Assembly (NCBI GenBank): GCA_963920635.1
Contig: OY987301.1
Span: 13,174,501 to 13,238,500 of the forward strand
Reading direction: 5' to 3'
Source: Pseudeuparius sepicola
Lineage: Eukaryota; Arthropoda; Insecta; Coleoptera; Anthribidae
DNA: 64,000 nt
Part shown: positions 57,246 to 64,000 of the stretch, piece by piece
Position numbering within the stretch: the first letter of the stretch is position 1
How the letters are laid out: every line of letters starts with the position of its first letter
Made by a program: the position numbers and the translations under genes
The notes under the pieces: generated by a model
The model's input: only the letters and a program-made list of their open reading frames with translations
Told to the model about the DNA's origin: nothing
Database searches by the model: none

Positions 57246-57896
57246 CCTAAAAACCCATCTTTCATTATTGCTAAAACAGATGAACATAAGGTGTTTTCAA
57301 ATAAGTATAATAAAAAATAGTTTTCGATGATGTAGGAACGAAATAAAATCAAATATCAGGCTAGGAGTCGCATAGTTGTAGAGTTTTAAAATTGGCTTCA
57401 TATTTATTTTGTCGGCGCATACAAAACACATCCTAATTTCCGCGTTCTCGATCACAATAGGTGATTTGGCACAAGGGGCTTTTTCATGGAACGAGGGAAA
57501 TCGCAAATTGCGTGCCTCCATTATGATCCCCGCCAATTTTGGCCGTCAAAACTCGGCGTTAAAATATTTTTAAAACGCCGCGAACGTGTGGACAATAATT
57601 AAAAATGCCGAGAGTGAAATTCATCACGCGAGCTGACCGGGTGCATTTTAATGAGCTTTTCATACCCCGAAAGCCTCCACTGTTAATTGACAATATGGAA
57701 TATTTTCGGACGAGCGAAAACGGATGGCCTATTTGTTAAACTGGGAAAATATTTTGGACAACTATTTCCGATTTAGTTCCCGAATGTCTGGTGGGGTTTT
57801 AAACTTTTTTAATAGTAGCAGGACGTTGACAACAACGCTAAAATTGAAGCAATCGGCGTTTTGGGGCAACTTCCCTAGAAAATAAAAAAAATATTT
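57246..57896. other. Gene-free spacer with moderate CpG content
   Basis: 57400-57720 is unique and CpG-containing; no gene supported. Confidence 0.45.
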
Positions 57897-58487
57897 TTGT
57901 CCCAAAATCGTCATTAAAAGCACAGAAATCGTACAATAATGTAGCCCATTATTGTACGATTTTTTCAATAAGTAGGCCTTGGCGAGATGTAAACATCAAA
58001 CGTCAGACGCGGAGAAATCGCTCGTCAGAAGTGACCAAATATTCAAAACCCGGCCGATAAAGGCTCATTTAACTTTTCGTACACATTGCGAAATTGTTTC
58101 CTATAGAAGCGCAATCCTTCAGTATACATATTTTAGTAAATTTGAAAATCAATAGATTTGTTGTGTAGGCTGCACAAGAAGCAGCAGTTTGGTTTTTCTG
58201 TCAGAAGGTGCCGTACATCATTATACTTGTCGTAGGTAGAGCGATCGGTAAAGTCAAGCAACGCCGCGCGTAGTCGGTTCGTGGACGGGTGATCCCTTAT
58301 TATTATTTTCTTGCCTAATAAAACATTTTTTTTTCGATTTCAAGAAAAATATAATATGTACCTCGGCACTGAAGTTCTTTTTATGACTCATGTGGTTTAT
58401 TTGCCTCGGCCAGAGGCCTCAGCAACTAAACTCCACATGAGTCATAAAAAGTTGAACTTCAGTGCCTTGGTACATAAATAACTATTT
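57897..58487 (+). mobile_element. Repeat family A, copy A6
   Basis: Close match to A3 along its whole length, from GTCCCAAAATCGTCATT to the AACTATT right end, with only scattered differences by eye. The terminus has two TGACTCA sites in inverted orientation. Confidence 0.92.
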
Positions 58488-58875
58488 CATGTTTATTTAA
58501 TGTTATTTGAGCGAAGGAAGTTGATATCGTGTCAAGGAAATTATTTGGGAAAAAGGGCCAGAGATTTTTTTTTTAATTTATTACCAACGTTTCGACTTAT
58601 TTAAAGTCGTCTTCAGGGTTCTAAAATACAATGTAAATATTAAATATATAAATACATCCTTATTGTAATTATTAAAAGTAAATACATACATTTGCTCTAT
58701 AAGTTTGAGAAACAAAGGATCAGGGTATTATACTAATTTCAATTGTGGTATGTTGGTTTAGATTACAATAAAAATGTATGATGGAGTAGAATTTCAAAAA
58801 TGTCAGACTACAGCATCTAAATGACAAAAAAAAATACAGACATATAAAATAATTTAAAGTGATTATGCCTATACT

Positions 58876-59226
58876 AAAATCGAGCAACTCTTACGCCTGG
58901 CGTAAACAAGAACACGTGACTTGAAATATTCGCCAGGGTCGCATTGAGGCAGAACCTGTATTTAATTTTAGTTTTACAATTGTTTACATCAAAATATTTC
59001 GGAAAAGAATTATTGGCTTAATTAAAATGGTTCAAAACATCGATAAAATTATTTGTGGCAGTGTCTAAATAGATGAAAACCACAAGATAACACCGCATAA
59101 CTACACTTTGGCGATCGAGTACGTCCCTGGTGCCGAGTCGGGTGAAATTTTATAGTTTACCGACCAATCGCGGAACGTCATTGAACACGTGGTTTTATTT
59201 ACGCCAGGCGTAGGATTCCTCGATTT
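58876..59226. mobile_element. MITE inserted in the second PLE
   Basis: The ends pair over about 43 bp: AAAATCGAG at the left with CTCGATTTT at the right, then TTACGCCTGGCGTAAA with TTTACGCCAGGCGTA, then CACGTG on both sides. TA flanks are possible. The 58891-58905 end motif is itself nearly palindromic. No coding content. Confidence 0.85.
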
Positions 59227-59311
59227 TAAAGAAAGGGTAATATTTAAAGAAATGTTTTTTAACGCATTGGATGTTGAGTTTTTTAGTAGCCCTTATTATG
59301 TTCTGTTAATC

Positions 59312-59376
59312 TCGATGAAGGTACCTGCCTGTTTGGCCAATATAACATTTAGGACAATCATTGCAAGGTATTTTAT
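59312..59376 (-). pseudogene. GIY-YIG endonuclease fragment of the second PLE
   Basis: About 21 codons of recognisable endonuclease (IPCNDCPKCYIGQTGRYLHR). The cysteine cluster is placed as in other PLEs, and the YIGQTGR core is closer to the family consensus than in the 18205-18663 copy. An in-frame stop follows soon after, and the downstream similarity (RATKKLN, KKHF) is interrupted by the MITE at 59226. No RT part lies upstream within 59431-64000 that I can see, so the copy is 5'-truncated. Confidence 0.8.
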
Positions 59377-59430
59377 ATATTATACTAGATATGATGTCCG
59401 GTGGAGTACCTATGTGATTTGGTATTAGCG

Positions 59431-62400
59431 AAAAAAAATCTGTTCATAAGACATTTATTCAATTTTTCTGAGAGACGAGGTACATAAGGAAATTTAATAG
59501 ATACTTTATTTTTTATATTATTATTGGTGTCGTTTTTCTTATTGTTTGAAAGTTGAATTTTGTAAGAGGATATTATTAATTAGAGATATAGGATAATTGT
59601 TTATAATCAAAAAGGTTTCAATTAATCTAATCAACATACTTCATGATGCACTTATAAAAAATAGTGCGAAAATGCCCATTAAAAATTAAACACTTATTTT
59701 ATATTTTCTATAAAAGAAAAAAGTATATCTACTTCTTGGTTACCGCATAAATGGTTATTGTCCTATACTTATTCAAAGCAAAATTCACACCAGTTCACTT
59801 AGGCAGTATTTGGTGCTCATAAGTTGTTACCTGATCACAAAAATTTTGAAAATGTTCTCCTGCAGCGCCATACAAAAAAAAATGGCAATTTTCTGTAGAA
59901 TAAAATAGCGAGACGTATCTGCATTAGTTTGAATTCACGGAACGCTTTCTAATTAGCTTGTCGTCACTGCCTTTAGTGGGCATCAAGCGCGCCTCCCGCT
60001 GTCCTTTGTGCCTATTACCACAGTAAAGACGTCCTATATTTTCTGTGTTCCCAACAATGGTCGCAGTAAAACTGCGTCTGATAGCGGCTGTTATGCATCG
60101 TGCATTTATGTTTCGCTACAAATTTTATTCAAAGCGGTTTTATGATAGATTTTCTACAGAAAATTGACTTGATCTATCGACTTTGGTTACAATTGCTATT
60201 GCAGTAGCAAATGGACTGGGCGTGTCTGGGCAGCCCTGAGATTTTCGGGCGATGGAGCGTAATCCCACATTAGCCGTGGCTCTCCCGAAATCGGAGCTTC
60301 GCCGGCTCAATCTCGGTTTTCTCCGGCGCCGACAGTTTATCCCAACGGAGGCGCTGAAATTGAACACCGCCTTTTGCTTTTAGCGGCTCTCGTGTCATTT
60401 CTATAGCGGTCTGAAAACGGGTAAGCGCTGAAATCACAGAGGAATCCTATGAATCAAGACACGTATGTAATAGGTAACCATTCTTCCGACATAATGTCCT
60501 AATTTCAAATACAAATAGTTTTAAAGTCCTAAACGTTAGTTTGTTCCAGAAGTGTTTTTTTTTTCTGGCAAGTTTCGCCGCTGTAAAATATTCACCAACT
60601 TAGGGACTTCTATCGAGAAACAACTTCGCTAGAGTTCCTCATGAAATTCCTTTGAGAATTTAGTTTCGTGTTGGTCTTTTTTAACTTCTTGCATGCAGTA
60701 AATCTAACTAGACGAATGCCATTCGGTTATTCCGTGTTTGAAAACAGAAATTGCTGAGTAATGATTGCAATATTTCCGCAACGAAAACATATTTACTTCC
60801 ACGACATGATTACGTAAGGGGAAGTGCCTATTGTTTCGGAAAAGTAAAAACATTTCCATTGGCTAAATCCGCTAAAATGTTAAAACTAAATGTTGATAAA
60901 ATAAAATTTTGGTGTCTGTGTCTGTACCCTATGTATACATACATAATCTCGCCTACACGAGGACGTATCGGATTACTTTTGGGCAAAATCATTTCACACT
61001 GTACAGGGTGTTCTAGAAATAAGTGCCAAAATTTTAACCACGTATTGACTCTAAATCAAAACCAAGAAGTTTTTTCAAACATTTTTTTAACCTCTTAGTA
61101 TTCAAGGTAAATATTTTTAAAATGTTAATTTGTTTTCTAAAACACCTCAAAGAATTGGGGAGAATTAGGTTGCCACATAATAACCCAAAAAGAAACGTAA
61201 GAATAAAAAATCTGGCAATTTTGGACAGCTAGGTGGCACTGAAAAAATCTGCATCCATGGCCAACTTGTTACGCAATACATAGGTATAAAAAAAATCTGA
61301 GCAAAACTATTATTAATATCCGCTACATATTTATTGTGAGAGATAGACGAAACCAAATTACATATAGGATCTTTGGTTCTCTTGAGGATATGAAATTGTT
61401 TTTTTATTGTTTGCCCACAAAAAAAATGATAACCAGAGGTTACGTTTCCTATGCCACAAATCCAACACTTTACTCTTCCCGTCGTTCTTAAAACCACGCT
61501 AATTTACTAATTACTAACTTAACTATAGTTTTTGTCCAATAACTCAACACAAACCGGCGAAATCTCAACGAACTCTGGAGCTCCTGCAACGTTGCCACGT
61601 TAGCCAGAATAAGTAATTTATTGAGGATATTATTTATAGATCAGTAAATTCAAAAATCAGTAAAAAATTTTGTTAAATGATAACTGTCCAAATTTTTACT
61701 ATATGTAGATTGTAGATATCAACTAATTGTTCCAAATTTATGTTTTTTAACGTTGGTTATACATTTATTTCGTAAGTACAAGATAAATTTATGAAGAAGT
61801 TTGACAAGGGTGCAATCATTGCATTGTTTTGTTTTAGATTTCTATTACGAGTAGACAAATAATGTTACTAAACATTTTTTTATCTTGACAGGGTCTGTAC
61901 TGTATTGAATTACTAGTCTATGTTTATTATGTGTCTGAAGGTAGTTCTTCTATAAGAAACACAATAATACAGCTTCAGATTTTCTTTAGCACAAATAAAC
62001 TTTTACTTCATTTGTATAAAAAAATATGGAAAACTGTTCTGGTTTGTCTGAGGGTTTAACTATAAAAGTATACAAATTTCCGATAATGGGATCTGAGACT
62101 TACGTTTAGAGTCATATAAATCCTTTTCAAAGTTAGGGATGCAGTTAGGATGCTATATTACAATAAAATCCATATTTGTTACCCAATCCACGAGATTTAT
62201 CGCACAGGCAAATGGCCTCTTGAATTTATGGGGTCCATCGTCCATTAAGAAATTGAAAAACCGGAAGAACCTACTCGTTAACTGGGTAATAAAATGCAGA
62301 TAATTAATAGATAGCACTCAAAACAACTTCATTTTGAAGTATCCTAGATCGGGGATTTATGGAACATAGGGGGTAATATGAAACTTTGTTATTTTTTGTT

Positions 62401-64000
62401 TTTGTTTGCCGCCTATGCAGGATTGTATCGCAACACTTTGTTTCTTTCAAACACGAGCTTCTGCATTTAATAATATTTCACTCTGTAGGTGGCAGAGGAA
62501 ATATCCAGAGGATATAGTTCCCTACGGCTTGTATTAATCATAATTCGTTGCCAATTCTGATTTGAGGACGAAACATAATGCGCTTACCTTCTATAAATAG
62601 AGTATATAGAAATTGAAGAGTCCTCTTATTGCTTATGCTGTTTAGCATAATAAACGACGGAATTGCATCGCATTTTCGAAGTTTCATATTGGAATGTCAC
62701 CGTACCGGAAGGTTCATGAACGATATCGATCTATATAAATATGCAGAAAATTGTTACGAAATGAAATTTACTACACGAGACGTCGGGCTCAACTCGAAGT
62801 TTTATGTGTTCTCAATATTTTATTCTATAAAGGAACACGCTCGTAAATATATATTTATGATCTCTTGAGTTAGCTTGCAAGGCACCGGCATATCAATGCA
62901 TTGTAGTGACTTTATAGTGACAAATTTTAATATGTCACGAGATATCAGTTGTGTAAAAGAAGAAACTAGCTTAATAATAGTCTGGGATTTTTTATTAATA
63001 GGGATATTCGTTAATTCCAAATTGTAATCAAAATCGATAGATCTAAGGCTATAGAAACATGAATCATTTCTATAATAATAAGATTACTGTACTTTCTATA
63101 TAGTACTTTTAACAACAGCCCACCCCATTTGCTTTAGGTACCATTAGTAGGCATATTGTGTGTATTATTTGCTACCTACTAATTTTGAAAAAAAAGGAAT
63201 GGAAATTTTCAAAAGATATCCTGTAGGTATGTCAAAATTACCTACAAGTTAACAAAACCTATTGATTTTTACACCGCTATAGATTTAAGTCATTGCATGT
63301 TGCAAAAAACTCGGACACCATTGCAACATCCACTCTACAGTTGGTAAATTGCATGAGCCTTCTGAAAACCTTCTTCCATTTTGGAAAACAGTTAATAATA
63401 TGATGGATATATAGAACACGTTGTTTTTTTTTCTATATTTCAGATTTTATTTGGGGGTTATTTGGGTTCCTTTTCTGCTGTTTAAACAACAATTTATTTT
63501 TTATGAACATCCCTGTTTATTCAGGCCAAAAGCAAACATGTGGGTTCCTTTATCTGTCAAATTATCTTTTCTTTTTTCAAAAATAGTGGGAACGACTTTA
63601 TTTCTATCTAAAAATCAAATATTGCCCAAGGTAAAGGTCTGTTTATTTTCGCTATCTTCATCTTCCAAAGTACTTCTGTTCCTGATTATTTTAAATACCT
63701 AAATCTATAAAATAAGCATTTATACCTAATAATTCCGTTATCGTCGTCCGCAAATTTTCAAATAGATTCCTGTAAAGAAATAGTTATTGTTCTGAAGAAA
63801 TGTAAGGGAACAAAGGACATAACTTTTTTGTCCTATATTTGCCTTTCGAATATGACTGCGACCCCCCGCCCCTCCCGATTCCATTAGGTTTTTATTTTCG
63901 GAATGTCGTACACCCTTGGGACACGAATTTCTGACCAGCCCCTAGAAATCGAGTTTCCTACTTCTCCCCGTCCGGCTTTAAACTGATATTGTATAAGTTT
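59431..64000. other. Long gene-free stretch
   Basis: No gene, tRNA or complete element recognised. 60140-60420 is CpG-rich and unique. ACAGGGTGTTCTAGAAATAA near 61003 resembles a lone mariner-type end. The 110-codon minus frame at 61165-61497 and frames at 60751-61098, 62629-62868 and 63421-63702 have no recognisable domain. 63860-63990 is GC-richer up to the window edge. Confidence 0.45.

Larger units (their letters stand above)
58560..59430 (-). mobile_element. Second Penelope-like element, degraded 3' part
   Basis: On the minus strand 59376-59312 reads YKIPCNDCPKCYIGQTGRYL, the cysteine/YIG core of the PLE GIY-YIG endonuclease. After an inserted MITE (58876-59226) the PLE 3' region continues to a terminus near 58560-58622. 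That terminus has CTGAAGA, a GACTT/AAGTC stem, GAAAC and ACGTTGGT, the same hammerhead-like layout as in the first PLE. Stem I is not complementary here. Stops follow the YIG core, so the protein is dead. Confidence 0.82.

Noticed and set aside
61165..61497. 110-codon minus frame with CWICG, YHFFCG cysteines as a zinc-finger protein
   Set aside because: The cysteine spacing fits no finger I know, and composition matches the flanking non-coding DNA.

Overview
This window looks like intergenic or intronic DNA from an arthropod, most probably an insect. It is AT-rich, has no operon-like gene packing, and holds no complete host protein gene that I can recognise. Almost everything interpretable is transposon-derived: one LINE, two Penelope-like elements (PLEs), two hAT-type families, a PIF/Harbinger remnant, TTAA- and TA-flanked MITEs, and many fold-back (long inverted repeat) elements. 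The only RNA gene is a tRNA-Pro-like sequence. Insect is an inference from this transposon mix and from the frequent GTAGGTAC/GTACCTAC words; I cannot name the order.

Layout. 1-2155: 5'-truncated LINE with a reverse transcriptase ORF, poly(A) signal and (TAA)n tail. 3686-4792: hAT element with exact 8-bp target duplications, a C-terminal transposase remnant and an internal promoter that resembles a heat-shock promoter. 5290-10670: a perfect 32-bp palindrome, TTAA MITEs, a hAT MITE and three fold-backs, including an 865-bp near-perfect one. 14215-15321: clustered TTTTCCGCAC inverted repeats, then a promoter/first-exon-like module repeated at 53465. 17514-19290: PLE with reverse transcriptase, GIY-YIG endonuclease and a 3' hammerhead-ribozyme-like motif. 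20287-23126: nested copies of repeat family A and other MITEs. 25843-32414: two tandem arrays carrying AAGATGGCGG motifs and several fold-backs. 32863-34138 and 37142-38847: two transposons recognised only by their ends. 39289-40820: hAT MITE, tRNA-Pro, and a 565-bp segment almost identical to one at 37725. 43354-46301: TA-flanked element enclosing a Harbinger remnant, family A copies and a fold-back. 46784-53930: more MITEs in otherwise empty DNA. 57897-59430: family A copy and a second PLE remnant on the minus strand, itself interrupted by a MITE.

Function. The coding remnants belong to independent mobile elements and do not form a pathway. Host sequence, where present, is probably the short CpG-containing unique patches (near 8200, 13900, 19400, 34850, 39000, 43150, 55100, 57500 and 60250), which could be conserved non-coding elements. 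The most useful observations are the heat-shock-like promoter in the hAT element, the hammerhead-like motif at the PLE end, four hairpins with a shared CG-rich tip, the duplicated promoter/splice-donor module, and the 565-bp duplication sitting between 440-bp direct repeats. I found no clear new biological system.
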